64,000 nt of DNA from JAIBDK01 sp965261915 (GTDB taxonomy: Bacteria; Pseudomonadota; Gammaproteobacteria; Arenicellales; Poriferihabitantaceae): NCBI GenBank assembly GCA_965261915.1, contig CBDHDW010000013.1, positions 1-64,000 of the forward strand. The letters run 5' to 3'. The notes beneath the pieces are model-generated. The model was not told the DNA's origin. It searched no databases and was given only the letters and a program-made list of their open reading frames with translations. This document shows, one piece after another, positions 52,158-61,361 of the stretch. The stretch's first letter is position 1. Every line of letters begins with the position of its first letter. Position numbers and translations under genes: made by a program.

Positions 52158-53105
52158 ATGTCTGACAAGGTAGTGGCTCGGGCTGCAAAGGCGACCCCTG
52201 TCCATATTGCAAAAAAGATCAAAGGACTGTCTGATCGTGTGATCGCCTGGATTTTTGTCGGGCCAACAATATTTTTGTTGCTGGCAATCAACATCTTTCC
52301 ACTGATCTGGACGATCAACCTGAGCTTTACCAACTTCAAGGCCAATCGGGTGAACCGGGCCGTGGAATATATCGGTACACGCAATTACGAGCGTATTCTG
52401 AATGATTCTGATATCTGGATTTCAATGCAGGCTACTGCCCACTTTTTGTTCTGGACAATTTTCTTTCAGGTTCTGATTGGTTTTACACTGGCCTGGCTGA
52501 TCAATAAAAAATTCAAAGGCAATGATCTCTGGACAACCATTATTGTCCTGCCGATGATGCTTTCTCCTGCTGTGGTCGGGAATTTCTGGACCTTCCTGTA
52601 TCAACCTCAGATAGGTCTGTTCAATTACGTAGTCGGGTATATTACCGGCGCTGATCCATCCAGTTTTGAAATGCTGGGCTCAGTTGATCTAGCGCCCTGG
52701 TCCATCGTCATTGTCGACACCTGGATGTGGACACCGTTTGTAATGCTGATCTGCCTTGCCGGTTTAAGGAGTATTCCGGACTATATTTATGAAGCCGCTG
52801 AAATTGACCGGGCTTCAAAACTTCGACAGTTTTTCACCATCACCATCCCCATGGTGCTGCCATTCCTGATGCTGGCCATTCTTTTTCGTGGTATCGAAAA
52901 CTTCAAGATGTTCGATCTTGTGGTCCAGCTTACCGGCGGTGGCCCGGGTTCGATTACCGAACTGGCTTCTATCAATCTGAAGCGCGAAGCATTTGAAAAA
53001 TGGCGAACCGGATATTCAAGTGCATTTGCGATTATTCTGTTCGTCACTGTTTTCGGTCTGGCTTCGATCTATGTAAAAGCCCTGAACAAGGTGAAAGAAC
53101 GATGA
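52158..53105 (+). CDS. Sugar ABC transporter permease, MalF-like
   Basis: Inner-membrane permease of 315 residues with six hydrophobic segments. It carries the EAA motif in YEAAEIDRASKLRQFFTITI and a MalF-type start AWIFVGPTIFLLLAINIFPL. ATG at 52158; its stop overlaps the next start (ATGA). Forms the channel together with the MalG-like partner. Intact. Confidence 0.92.
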   Translation: MSDKVVARAAKATPVHIAKKIKGLSDRVIAWIFVGPTIFLLLAINIFPLIWTINLSFTNFKANRVNRAVEYIGTRNYERILNDSDIWISMQATAHFLFWTIFFQVLIGFTLAWLINKKFKGNDLWTTIIVLPMMLSPAVVGNFWTFLYQPQIGLFNYVVGYITGADPSSFEMLGSVDLAPWSIVIVDTWMWTPFVMLICLAGLRSIPDYIYEAAEIDRASKLRQFFTITIPMVLPFLMLAILFRGIENFKMFDLVVQLTGGGPGSITELASINLKREAFEKWRTGYSSAFAIILFVTVFGLASIYVKALNKVKER

Positions 53106-54040
53106 GCTATTCTGTTACCGAACCGTCAGTACGTCAGAAATGGATGGCCGGATCGCTGGTTATACTCTATGCATTGATCACATTGACTCCACTGTTGTGG
53201 ATCATGATGACAGGATTTAAAACGCCGCCGGACAGTATCAGCTATCCGCCCAAAGTGACCTTTGAGCCCTCCCTCGAAGGCTATGTGAATCTGTTTACTA
53301 CACGAACGCGAGTCAGTAAGGAAACACTGGAAAGCCTGCCGGAACCCGATAATTTTGCTGATCGAATCGTTAGAAACAGGGAAATGGTTATTGCCGGACC
53401 GTCAAAGTTCGGACAACGTTTCATTAACTCCGTTATCATCGGTTTCGGATCGACGTTCCTGAGTATTTTTCTGGGAACGCTGGCGGCCTACGGATTTTCC
53501 CGTTTCCGAATTCCGCTGGCTGATGATCTTCTGTTTTTTATTCTGTCCACCAGGATGATGCCCCCCATCGCCGTAGCGATTCCGATATTCCTGATGTATC
53601 GAAAACTCGGGCTGTCGGATACGCATCTTGGAATGATACTGCTCTATACTGCGGTTAACATCTCGCTGGCAGTCTGGCTGCTGAAAGGGTTTATCGATGA
53701 AATTCCCCGGGAATACGAAGAAGCGGCGCTGATTGATGGCTATACCCGTTTTCAGGCCTTTTACAAAGTGGTGCTGCCCCAGGCGGCTACAGGGATCGCG
53801 TCTACCGCGATATTCTGTCTGATCTTTGCCTGGAATGAATACGCGTTTGCCGTATTGCTCACCTCGGGTACGGCGCAAACTGCGCCGCCGTTTATCCCGA
53901 CAATCATCGGTGTCGGTGGTCTGGACTGGCCTGCCGTTGCTGCCGGCGCAACGATCTTTCTGTTGCCGGTGATGATTTTCACCGTATTGCTGCGCAAGCA
54001 TTTGCTGCGCGGAATCACTTTCGGAGCCGTAAGAAAATGA
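53102..54040 (+). CDS. Sugar ABC transporter permease, MalG-like
   Basis: Second permease, 312 residues, with six hydrophobic segments and the EAA loop YEEAALIDGYTRFQAFYKVV. The large periplasmic loop after the first helix contains ESLPEPDNFADRIVRNREM. The ATG at 53102 is chosen because it overlaps the previous stop by 4 bp; a longer frame upstream runs inside the MalF gene. Its stop overlaps the next gene in the same way. Intact. Confidence 0.92.
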   Translation: MSYSVTEPSVRQKWMAGSLVILYALITLTPLLWIMMTGFKTPPDSISYPPKVTFEPSLEGYVNLFTTRTRVSKETLESLPEPDNFADRIVRNREMVIAGPSKFGQRFINSVIIGFGSTFLSIFLGTLAAYGFSRFRIPLADDLLFFILSTRMMPPIAVAIPIFLMYRKLGLSDTHLGMILLYTAVNISLAVWLLKGFIDEIPREYEEAALIDGYTRFQAFYKVVLPQAATGIASTAIFCLIFAWNEYAFAVLLTSGTAQTAPPFIPTIIGVGGLDWPAVAAGATIFLLPVMIFTVLLRKHLLRGITFGAVRK

Positions 54041-54225
54041 GTAAATTTATTTCCGGTCTTGTTCGATTTCGTAGGGGTTCGTGGGAAATACTGGCAACCC
54101 TGCTGATCGTGCTGGGGGTATTTATGCTGATGCAGCCCTTTGTGCTCTGGGCTTTTACCTATTCCTTTGTAATCACATTGACAGGCACGATTATGTTTAT
54201 TGTCGTTAGTCATTTTCCGGAATAG
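54037..54225 (+). CDS. Small two-helix membrane protein in the sugar ABC operon
   Basis: 62 residues: a short basic start (MSKFISGLVRFRRGSWEI), then two hydrophobic stretches, LATLLIVLGVFMLMQPFVLW and the FVITLTGTIMFIVV stretch. The start overlaps the permease stop by 4 bp and the ATPase gene starts 3 bp after its stop, so it is translated with the transporter. Small membrane proteins also occur in the glycerol-type ABC operons of rhizobia that have two ATPases. Family not recognised; a role in transporter assembly or regulation is inference. Confidence 0.75.
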   Translation: MSKFISGLVRFRRGSWEILATLLIVLGVFMLMQPFVLWAFTYSFVITLTGTIMFIVVSHFPE

Positions 54226-54228
54226 AGC

Positions 54229-55326
54229 ATGGCAAAAATAGTTATCAAGAATGTCCGTAAGGATTTTGGCAGTTTCACCGCAGTGTGGGAATCGTCGTTT
54301 ACCATCGAAGATGGTGAGTTTTTTATGCTGCTCGGCCCGTCCGGCTGCGGTAAAACCACCACGCTGCGCATGATTGCGGGTCTGGAACTGCCTACCTCGG
54401 GTGAGATTTATCTGGATGGTGAGGAGATCAGTCAGAAGCCGCCGTCACAACGTGATATCGCTTTTGTGTTTCAGATGTTCGCCCTTTATCCCCATATGAA
54501 TGTTCGAAAGAACATTAGTTATCCGCTGATAAGTCAGGGAATGAAAAGGCCGGAGGTGAGAACCCGGGTTAATGAAGTGGCAGAGATACTCGGCATTCAA
54601 GACATACTGGAGCGTCCCGTGGGTGGATTGTCCGGTGGCGATCGACAACGGGTTGCGCTGGGTCGTGCAATCGTCCGTGATCCCAAGGCCTTTATGATGG
54701 ACGAACCGCTTGGTGCACTGGATGCGGAATTTCGTGAGCATATGGCCGAAGAATTGCGCGCACTTCATGATCGTATGAATGCTACTACCGTGTATGTAAC
54801 CCATGATCAGCTCGAGGCAATGCAAATGGGTGACAAAATTGTTGTTATGAACAATGCTGTGGTCGAACAGTTCGGTACACCTCAGGAAGCGTATGACAAA
54901 CCTGCAACCATGTTTGTTGCTGATTTTCTGGGTTCTCCTTCGATGAATTTTCTGCGCTTTAACGGATCCGTTGAAAAGGGTACAACTTCTGTACAACTCG
55001 GCGATCAGACTGTCAGAGTTCCGTTGCAACTCGGAGAAGCCAGAGGTGATCTGATATTCGGTGTGAGACCTGAAAAAGTGATTCTGTCTGATGCCGGTAT
55101 TTGTCGTGGTGAAGTATTTGCGGCAGAGTATCTCGGTACTACGCAAATCGTGACCCTCAATACTGCAAACGGTACGATTAAGGCGAGAATCAATTCAAGT
55201 CAGACCGTGACCCGGGGTGATCAGGTCGGACTCGGATTTGAAGCTGAAACCATTACCCTGTTTGAAGAAAGCAGTGGAAACGCCATAATCTCAGAACTGA
55301 ATAGCGAGGTGTTGAACCGTGGCTGA
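54229..55326 (+). CDS. Sugar ABC transporter ATPase 1 (MalK/UgpC type)
   Basis: ATP-binding subunit of 365 residues. Walker A LLGPSGCGKTTTLR, signature LSGGDRQRVALGRA, Walker B AFMMDEPLGALD and switch His in YVTHDQLEAMQMG. A C-terminal TOBE/MalK-like regulatory domain follows (FGVRPEKVIL). It overlaps the second ATPase gene by 8 bp. Two different ATPases in one operon suggest a heterodimer, as in glycerol GlpS/GlpT-type systems. The Q-loop FVFQMFALYPHM has Met where Ser or Gly is common. Confidence 0.92.
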   Translation: MAKIVIKNVRKDFGSFTAVWESSFTIEDGEFFMLLGPSGCGKTTTLRMIAGLELPTSGEIYLDGEEISQKPPSQRDIAFVFQMFALYPHMNVRKNISYPLISQGMKRPEVRTRVNEVAEILGIQDILERPVGGLSGGDRQRVALGRAIVRDPKAFMMDEPLGALDAEFREHMAEELRALHDRMNATTVYVTHDQLEAMQMGDKIVVMNNAVVEQFGTPQEAYDKPATMFVADFLGSPSMNFLRFNGSVEKGTTSVQLGDQTVRVPLQLGEARGDLIFGVRPEKVILSDAGICRGEVFAAEYLGTTQIVTLNTANGTIKARINSSQTVTRGDQVGLGFEAETITLFEESSGNAIISELNSEVLNRG

Positions 55327-56326
55327 AGTAATTCTGCAAAATATCAATAAATCTTTCGCTAATGATATCGCAGTCAATGGTATATCCATGTCAATTTCCG
55401 ACGGTGCATTTGTTGTGCTGCTGGGCTCCACCGGCGCCGGTAAAACCACCACCTTGCGATTGATAGCCGGCCTGGAAAAACTTGATAGCGGTGAAATCTC
55501 TATCGACGGTCGTAATATCGGTCTGGAAACCCCGGCCCAGCGAAATGTGGCGATGGTCTTTCAACAGTATTCATTGTACCCGAACCTTTCAGTTAGAGAT
55601 AACCTGGCGTTTCCGTTACGTTCCCCGATTTTGAATACTTCTGAGAATGATATCGCCGCCAAAGTTGCTGAAGTTGCCGAAGTTCTGCAGATCAGCCATA
55701 AGCTCGACAACAAGGCGACGCATTTATCCGGCGGTGAAATGCAGCGCGTTTCCATCGGCCGGGCACTGGTCCGTGATCCATCCATTTATCTCATGGACGA
55801 ACCGCTGAGTTCTCTTGACGCAAAACTGCGAACCGACCTGCGGGTTGAACTGGAGCGTATTCAGGCGAGCCTCGGGGCGACACTGCTTTACGTTACCCAC
55901 GACCAGATAGAAGCAATGACCATGGCTACCCACATCGGTGTTCTACGCGACGGAGAGCTGGTTCAGTTCGGTACTCCTCGGGAAATTTACGAAAATCCCA
56001 ACAACGCCTATGTGGCGAGTTGGCTGGGTTTGCCGAGGATTAATATTTTGCCGGCGGATCTTTTCAATCTTTCTGTCAAAGGTGCGGAAACCATCGGACT
56101 TCGGCCGGAACATATTGCCCATGGCAGCGGAAAAGAGGCAACGGTGTTGCGAATTGAACATCTCGGTGACCAGACCCGGCTGCACCTGGAACTGGAAGGT
56201 CATTCGATTATTACCATTGTGGAACCCGGAGAGAATTACACCACCGGGTCAAAAATCAAAATCGAACCTAAAAATGCGATTTATTTTGATCGTGATGGCT
56301 CACGGATAAACCAAGGAGGCAGATAG
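55319..56326 (+). CDS. Sugar ABC transporter ATPase 2
   Basis: 335 residues. Walker A LLGSTGAGKTTTLR, Q loop MVFQQYSLYPNLS, signature LSGGEMQRVSIGRALVRDPS, Walker B IYLMDEPLSSLD and switch YVTHDQIEAM; the TOBE-like C-terminus includes IGLRPEHIAHG. GTG start at 55319, inside the end of ATPase 1. Its last base is the first base of the DhaK-DhaL gene. Probable heterodimer partner of ATPase 1. Intact. Confidence 0.9.
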   Translation: MAEVILQNINKSFANDIAVNGISMSISDGAFVVLLGSTGAGKTTTLRLIAGLEKLDSGEISIDGRNIGLETPAQRNVAMVFQQYSLYPNLSVRDNLAFPLRSPILNTSENDIAAKVAEVAEVLQISHKLDNKATHLSGGEMQRVSIGRALVRDPSIYLMDEPLSSLDAKLRTDLRVELERIQASLGATLLYVTHDQIEAMTMATHIGVLRDGELVQFGTPREIYENPNNAYVASWLGLPRINILPADLFNLSVKGAETIGLRPEHIAHGSGKEATVLRIEHLGDQTRLHLELEGHSIITIVEPGENYTTGSKIKIEPKNAIYFDRDGSRINQGGR

Positions 56327-57957
56327 TGAACCAGTTTTTCAATTTAAAAGAGGACCTCGTCACCGATGCAATTGACGGGGTATTGGAAGTTTCAGGCGGC
56401 AAGCTCGCCAGACTAGATGGGTATCCCCATATCAAAGTGGTGATTCGTGCGGACTGGGATAAATCCGGAGTGGTGCTGATATCCGGCGGTGGATCCGGTC
56501 ATGAGCCCGCCCATGCCGGGTTTGTGGGTCGTGGAATGCTGACTGCCGCAATCTGTGGTGACGTATTTGCTTCCCCCACTGTAGATGCCGTGCTAGCCGG
56601 AATTCTCGCCGTAACCGGTGAGGAAGGCTGTTTGCTCATCGTCAAGAACTATACCGGAGATCGTTTGAATTTCGGTCTCGCCGCAGAGCGCGCCCGCGCC
56701 TTCGGGTTGAAAGTTGAAGTTGTGGTTGTGGATGATGATATTGCACTTCCGGATCTGACGCAGCCTCGCGGTGTTGCGGGAACATTATTTGTCCATAAAA
56801 TTGCAGGAGCCGCGGCGGAAGCCGGAGATAATCTGGAAAGCGTTGCCGCCACCGCACGGGCGGTTATTGGCTCTGTGGCATCGATCGGAATGTCGCTGGA
56901 TACCTGTACGGTTCCCGGTTCCGAAAAAGAAGATCGGATTGCCAAAGGCATGGCGGAACTGGGTCTGGGTATTCATGGTGAAGCCGGTGCCCAGCAGGTT
57001 CCTTTTGAAACCGCTAAATCCGCCATGGAAATGGTGCTGGATAAACTGGCGCCAACCATCAGCGAAGGTAGTTTCGTTGCATTGTTAAATAATCTGGGTT
57101 CGACTACGCCGCTGGAAATGTCGGTTCTGGCAAACGAACTGGCAACTGCATCCAGTGCCGAAAATATCAGGTTCGTAATCGGTCCCGCGCCGCTGATGAC
57201 TTCATTGAATATGCACGGATTTTCTGTATCTGTGCTGCCCGTTAACAAAGACTGGCAGGCTGCCCTGGAAAGCGGCGTTGATATGCCTGCATGGCCGGGT
57301 ATGGTTGAACTACAGCCAGTTGTCATTGAGCCGTTGCCGGACGGGTTGAGTCCGATAAAACCGATCCCGTCGAAGAATTCACGGGTACAGACACTGATTG
57401 AAAGTTGTTGTGATCTGCTGGTCAGCGCTGAAAGCGAGCTCAATGATCTGGATGCGAAGTCCGGTGATGGTGATACCGGAAGTACGCTCTCCGCTGCTGC
57501 GCGGGCGTTAAAGACTAGTCTGGACAGAATGCCCCTCGCTGATCTTACTCAGTTGTTCCGTGCGGTAGGTAACGAACTCAGCCAGACCATGGGAGGATCT
57601 TCCGGGGTCATACTGGCGATATTCTTCAGTGCTGTGGGTGATGCCTGTGCCGGTGGAAAAACCACTTCTTCCGCATTGCTGGCCGGACTCAATCGTATCA
57701 GTCAGGTGGGCGGTGCAAAGGTGGGGGATCGTACCATGATCGATGCCCTTGAACCGGCTCTTATGGCATTGCCTGAAGGATTCGGAGCGGCGGCTGCAGC
57801 CGCACGATCCGGTGCAGACAACACGGCGACCATCGTTCGGGCCAAAGCAGGGCGTGCCGCTTATGTGCCTGAAGAAAATCTGCTGGGAAATAATGATCCT
57901 GGTGCCGAGGCGGTAGCAAAACTGTTCGAGGGTCTCGCTGCTCAGGTCAGTGTTTAG
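56326..57957 (+). CDS. Dihydroxyacetone-kinase family ketose kinase (DhaK-DhaL fusion)
   Basis: ATP-dependent kinase of 543 residues joining a substrate-binding DhaK part and an ATP-binding DhaL part. DhaK: SGGGSGHEPAHAGFVGRGML, and the covalent-binding histidine in LGLGIHGEAGAQ. DhaL: DAKSGDGDTGSTL, whose aspartates hold Mg-ATP, and TMGGSSGVILAIFFSAVG. Start GTG at 56326. Single-chain members phosphorylate dihydroxyacetone or C4 ketoses such as erythrulose. In this operon a C3-C5 ketose made by the dehydrogenase or isomerase is a reasonable substrate; the exact one is unknown. Confidence 0.9.
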   Translation: MNQFFNLKEDLVTDAIDGVLEVSGGKLARLDGYPHIKVVIRADWDKSGVVLISGGGSGHEPAHAGFVGRGMLTAAICGDVFASPTVDAVLAGILAVTGEEGCLLIVKNYTGDRLNFGLAAERARAFGLKVEVVVVDDDIALPDLTQPRGVAGTLFVHKIAGAAAEAGDNLESVAATARAVIGSVASIGMSLDTCTVPGSEKEDRIAKGMAELGLGIHGEAGAQQVPFETAKSAMEMVLDKLAPTISEGSFVALLNNLGSTTPLEMSVLANELATASSAENIRFVIGPAPLMTSLNMHGFSVSVLPVNKDWQAALESGVDMPAWPGMVELQPVVIEPLPDGLSPIKPIPSKNSRVQTLIESCCDLLVSAESELNDLDAKSGDGDTGSTLSAAARALKTSLDRMPLADLTQLFRAVGNELSQTMGGSSGVILAIFFSAVGDACAGGKTTSSALLAGLNRISQVGGAKVGDRTMIDALEPALMALPEGFGAAAAAARSGADNTATIVRAKAGRAAYVPEENLLGNNDPGAEAVAKLFEGLAAQVSV

Positions 57958-58006
57958 GTCAGTAGTGTGTAAAGCGGATCAATCGACGTAAATTGACTAT
58001 AGCAAA

Positions 58007-59119
58007 GTGACCGAAGCAACAACCAAAACTGCGCGCGTGGGTGAGTCTTCGCCGAAGCCGACTGTAAATGATATCGCCAGAGTGGCGGGTGTCAGTCTGG
58101 CAACGGTCGACCGGGTGATCAATTCAAGATCCGGTGTCAGAGAGGTGACCATCGAACGGGTAAATCAGGCGATTCGGGAACTGGGTTTTGTGCGGGATGC
58201 GGCAGCGGCTAATCTGGCCCGGGGTCGAACTTACAATTTTCTGTTCGTACTACCGGCCAGCGACAATGAATTTGTAACGTCGATGGAAATCCAGATCGAC
58301 GAATTTTCCAGAAGTCTGGCAGCGGATAGAACCCGGCTCAGTGTTTTGAAAGTGGAAGCGTTTGATCCCAGGGCGATGGCGAAAATAATCAGCGATGTGG
58401 ATCCGGAAACAGTACACGGAATTGCAATATTCGGACCGGAAACGCCCTCAGTTCGTGACGCTATCGACGAGATAAAAAAGCGCGGTGTTCTGGTGGTTGC
58501 ACTTGTTTCTGATTTGCCCAGTTCGGCCAGAGATGCGTTTGTCGGCATCGATAATATTGCCGCAGGTCGTACTGCGGGTCAGCTGATGGGTCGGTTTGTG
58601 CAGCGTGATAAAGGCAAAATTCTTGTCATCACCGGTTCAATGTTGGCTCGTGATCATCTGGAACGGCGTCTCGGTTTCGATGAAGTGATGAGCCGGGATT
58701 TTCCGGATTTTGAAGTGCTTGCTTCGGTGGAAGGGCGCGATGCCCCCGACTTGCTGGAACAGCTAATTCCTGTTGCTTTTGAATCGAACCCGGATATCAA
58801 CGGCATCTACTCTTCCGCTGCCGGTAATGCAGGGTTGATCAGGTATCTCAGAAAAAAAGCCATGGACCAGAAAATTGTAGTAGTGGGACACGAGCTTACA
58901 CCGCTGTCACGTGAGGCTCTGGATCAGGGCATTTTCGACGCCATTATTTCCCAGGATACAGGTCATCTGGTTCGCAGTGCTGTGCGGATTCTACGAGCCC
59001 GGAGTGAAAATTCACCCATTAATTCTGCCCAGGAGCGGATCAGGATTGATGTTTACATTAAAGAGAATATGCCGCCGATTGGTGGCCAGACCATTGAAAC
59101 CACAGACCAGGAGGTTTAA
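58007..59119 (+). CDS. LacI-family transcriptional regulator
   Basis: 370 residues: helix-turn-helix PTVNDIARVAGVSLATVDRV with hinge helix (AAANLARG), then a periplasmic-binding-like sensor domain (TYNFLFVLPASDNEFVTSME, GIDNIAAGRTAGQLMGRFVQ). GTG start at 58007, 49 bp after the kinase. It sits inside the operon, so it is made with the pathway enzymes and likely controls it in response to the sugar. The recognition motif TVDRVIN differs slightly from the common TVSRVLN. Confidence 0.92.
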   Translation: MTEATTKTARVGESSPKPTVNDIARVAGVSLATVDRVINSRSGVREVTIERVNQAIRELGFVRDAAAANLARGRTYNFLFVLPASDNEFVTSMEIQIDEFSRSLAADRTRLSVLKVEAFDPRAMAKIISDVDPETVHGIAIFGPETPSVRDAIDEIKKRGVLVVALVSDLPSSARDAFVGIDNIAAGRTAGQLMGRFVQRDKGKILVITGSMLARDHLERRLGFDEVMSRDFPDFEVLASVEGRDAPDLLEQLIPVAFESNPDINGIYSSAAGNAGLIRYLRKKAMDQKIVVVGHELTPLSREALDQGIFDAIISQDTGHLVRSAVRILRARSENSPINSAQERIRIDVYIKENMPPIGGQTIETTDQEV

Positions 59120-59121
59120 CG

Positions 59122-60177
59122 ATGAAAACCATTAAAGGCCCTGCCTTATTTCTTGCACAGTATGGCGGTGATGACGCGCCGTTTAACAGTTGGGACAGTA
59201 TTACCAGGTGGGCGGCGGATTGCGGGTATGTGGGGGTTCAGGTTCCCAGTTGGGACGGGCGATTAATCGATCTTAAAAAAGCCGCTACCTCAAAAGACTA
59301 TTGTGATGAGTTTAAAGGCAAAGCCGCTGAGAACGGCATCACTGTCACTGAGCTTTCAACTCACCTTCAGGGACAACTGGTCGCCGTTCATCCGGCATAC
59401 GATACTGCGTTTGACGGTTTTGTAGCACCTGAAGTTCGTGGTGATCCCAAAGCCCGTCAGGCGTGGGCGGTGGATCAGATGATGCTGGCGTTGTCGGCTT
59501 CGAAGAACATGGAAATGACAGATCATGTTTCATTTTCCGGTGCACTGGCATGGCCGTATCTTTATCCGTGGCCCCAGCGTCCGGCCGGTTTAATCGAAAC
59601 AGCTTTTGATGAACTGGCAGCCAGATGGCGGTCTATTCTGGAGCATGCAGATGATTGCGGTGTTAACGTCTGTTATGAAATTCATCCCGGAGAAGATCTT
59701 CACGACGGCGTGACTTTCGAGATGTTTCTTGAACGGGTGGATAATCATCCCCGCTGTAACATGCTTTATGATCCGTCGCATTACGTGTTGCAGTGTCTCG
59801 ATTATCTTGATCATATCGATATCTATAAAGACCGAATCAAGATGTTCCATGTCAAGGATGCCGAGTTCAACCCTACCGGAAAACAGGGAGTCTACAGCGG
59901 CTATCAGCCCTGGGTGGATCGTGCCGGACGCTTCCGAAGTCTGGGAGACGGGCAGGTCGATTTCAGTGCGATTTTTTCAAAGATGGCGGCCAACGATTTC
60001 GACGGCTGGGCCGTGGTTGAATGGGAATGCTGTCTGAAGCATCCTGAAGATGGCGCGCGTGAAGGTGCACAGTTTGTTCGTGATCACATTATCCGGGTGA
60101 CCGAACGGGCATTCGATGATTTTGCTGACGGTGGAACAGACGAGGAGAGCAACAGGAAGATGCTCGGAATTCAGTAA
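59122..60177 (+). CDS. Sugar-phosphate isomerase/epimerase, TIM-barrel (AP endonuclease 2 superfamily)
   Basis: A 351-residue TIM barrel. Metal ligands are visible as Glu in VCYEIHPGEDLHDG, Asp in NMLYDPSHYVLQCL, His in IKMFHVKDAEFNPT and Glu in WAVVEWECCLKHPE. Proteins of this type sit with Gfo/Idh/MocA dehydrogenases in sugar and inositol catabolism. It starts 2 bp after lacI and ends on the start codon of the dehydrogenase gene, so all are coupled. Epimerisation or isomerisation of a keto-sugar is likely; exact reaction unknown. Confidence 0.88.
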   Translation: MKTIKGPALFLAQYGGDDAPFNSWDSITRWAADCGYVGVQVPSWDGRLIDLKKAATSKDYCDEFKGKAAENGITVTELSTHLQGQLVAVHPAYDTAFDGFVAPEVRGDPKARQAWAVDQMMLALSASKNMEMTDHVSFSGALAWPYLYPWPQRPAGLIETAFDELAARWRSILEHADDCGVNVCYEIHPGEDLHDGVTFEMFLERVDNHPRCNMLYDPSHYVLQCLDYLDHIDIYKDRIKMFHVKDAEFNPTGKQGVYSGYQPWVDRAGRFRSLGDGQVDFSAIFSKMAANDFDGWAVVEWECCLKHPEDGAREGAQFVRDHIIRVTERAFDDFADGGTDEESNRKMLGIQ

Positions 60178-61355
60178 TGGCGTCCACAGAAAAAGCGTTG
60201 AGTACAAAATTCAGTACACGCTCGGGTCGTATCCGCCTCGGAATGGTCGGCGGTGGTAACGATGCATTTATCGGAGGCGTGCATCGCATAGCGACCCGAC
60301 TCGATGACCGATACGAACTGGTAGCGGGCGCATTGTCTTCGACACCTCAGAAATCCCAGGAATCGGGCCAGGCGCTGAGATTGTCACCGGATCGCGTCTA
60401 CGATGACTTCAAGAAGATGGCCATCCGCGAAGCACGGCTTAAAGACGGTATCGAAGCCGTATCAATTGTTACCCCGAATCATGTCCATTATGCAGCGGCA
60501 CGTGAATTCCTAAAACGTGGAATTCACGTCATCTGCGACAAACCGTTAACGTCCAATCTGGTTGATGCCCGCAAGCTGGTGAAGTCGGCAGAATCATCCG
60601 ATGCCTTGTTTGTGCTTACCCATAACTATACCGGCTATCCCATGGTGCGCCAGGCCCGGGAAATGGTGGCCAACGGAGATATCGGAAAAATTCGTGTGGT
60701 TCAGGTGGAATATCCCCAGGACTGGTTGACTATTCATCAGGATTTCAAGCAGGCTGAATGGCGTACAGATCCCGCGCGATCCGGGGCAGGGGGCTCTACC
60801 GCCGATATCGGAACCCATGCCCATAACCTTGCCGGTTTTATCACCGCTCTGGAAGTGGAGAGTCTGGCAGCCGATATTCAGGCCTTTGTAAAGGGTCGTC
60901 AGGTTGATGACAATGCCCACGTTATGTTGCGTTTCAAAGGCGGTGCCCGGGGAATGCTGTGGAGCAGTCAGGTCGCACCGGGTAATGAGAATGCATTGCG
61001 CATACGGGTCTACGGCGACAAAGGCGGGCTGGACTGGGCGCAGGAAGATCCGAACTATCTGTGGCATTCACCGTTCGGTGAACCGAAACAACTGATTACC
61101 CGAAACGGAGCGGGTGCCGGTGATACGGCGGCACGTATGAGTCGTATCCCTCCGGGACACCCCGAAGGCTATCTGGAAGGATTTGCCAACATCTATTCCG
61201 AGGCGGCGGAAGCTATTCTGGCGCATCGGCAGGGCATATCTCCTTCATCGGAGGTTATGTTTCCGACTATACAGGACGGTTTGAAAGGTGTTCAGTTCGT
61301 CGATGCCTGTGTTCGCTCATCGGCTCGCAATGCAGCATGGGTTTCCCTGGGCTGA
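60177..61355 (+). CDS. Gfo/Idh/MocA-family sugar dehydrogenase
   Basis: NAD(P)-dependent oxidoreductase of 392 residues. Rossmann loop RLGMVGGGNDAFIGGVHR, the catalytic-area motif HVICDKPLTSN (Lys of the EKP-like motif), and GGSTADIGTHAHNLAGF with the conserved His. The first ~15 residues precede the fold. ATG 60177 shares one base with the previous stop. Together with the TIM-barrel isomerase it probably oxidises or epimerises the imported sugar. Intact. Confidence 0.9.
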   Translation: MASTEKALSTKFSTRSGRIRLGMVGGGNDAFIGGVHRIATRLDDRYELVAGALSSTPQKSQESGQALRLSPDRVYDDFKKMAIREARLKDGIEAVSIVTPNHVHYAAAREFLKRGIHVICDKPLTSNLVDARKLVKSAESSDALFVLTHNYTGYPMVRQAREMVANGDIGKIRVVQVEYPQDWLTIHQDFKQAEWRTDPARSGAGGSTADIGTHAHNLAGFITALEVESLAADIQAFVKGRQVDDNAHVMLRFKGGARGMLWSSQVAPGNENALRIRVYGDKGGLDWAQEDPNYLWHSPFGEPKQLITRNGAGAGDTAARMSRIPPGHPEGYLEGFANIYSEAAEAILAHRQGISPSSEVMFPTIQDGLKGVQFVDACVRSSARNAAWVSLG

Positions 61356-61361
61356 AAGTCA

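Noticed and set aside
53402..54213. Long minus-strand frames opposite the MalG-like permease
   Set aside because: Low-complexity, His/Arg/Gln-rich translations antisense to an intact permease; no start signal.
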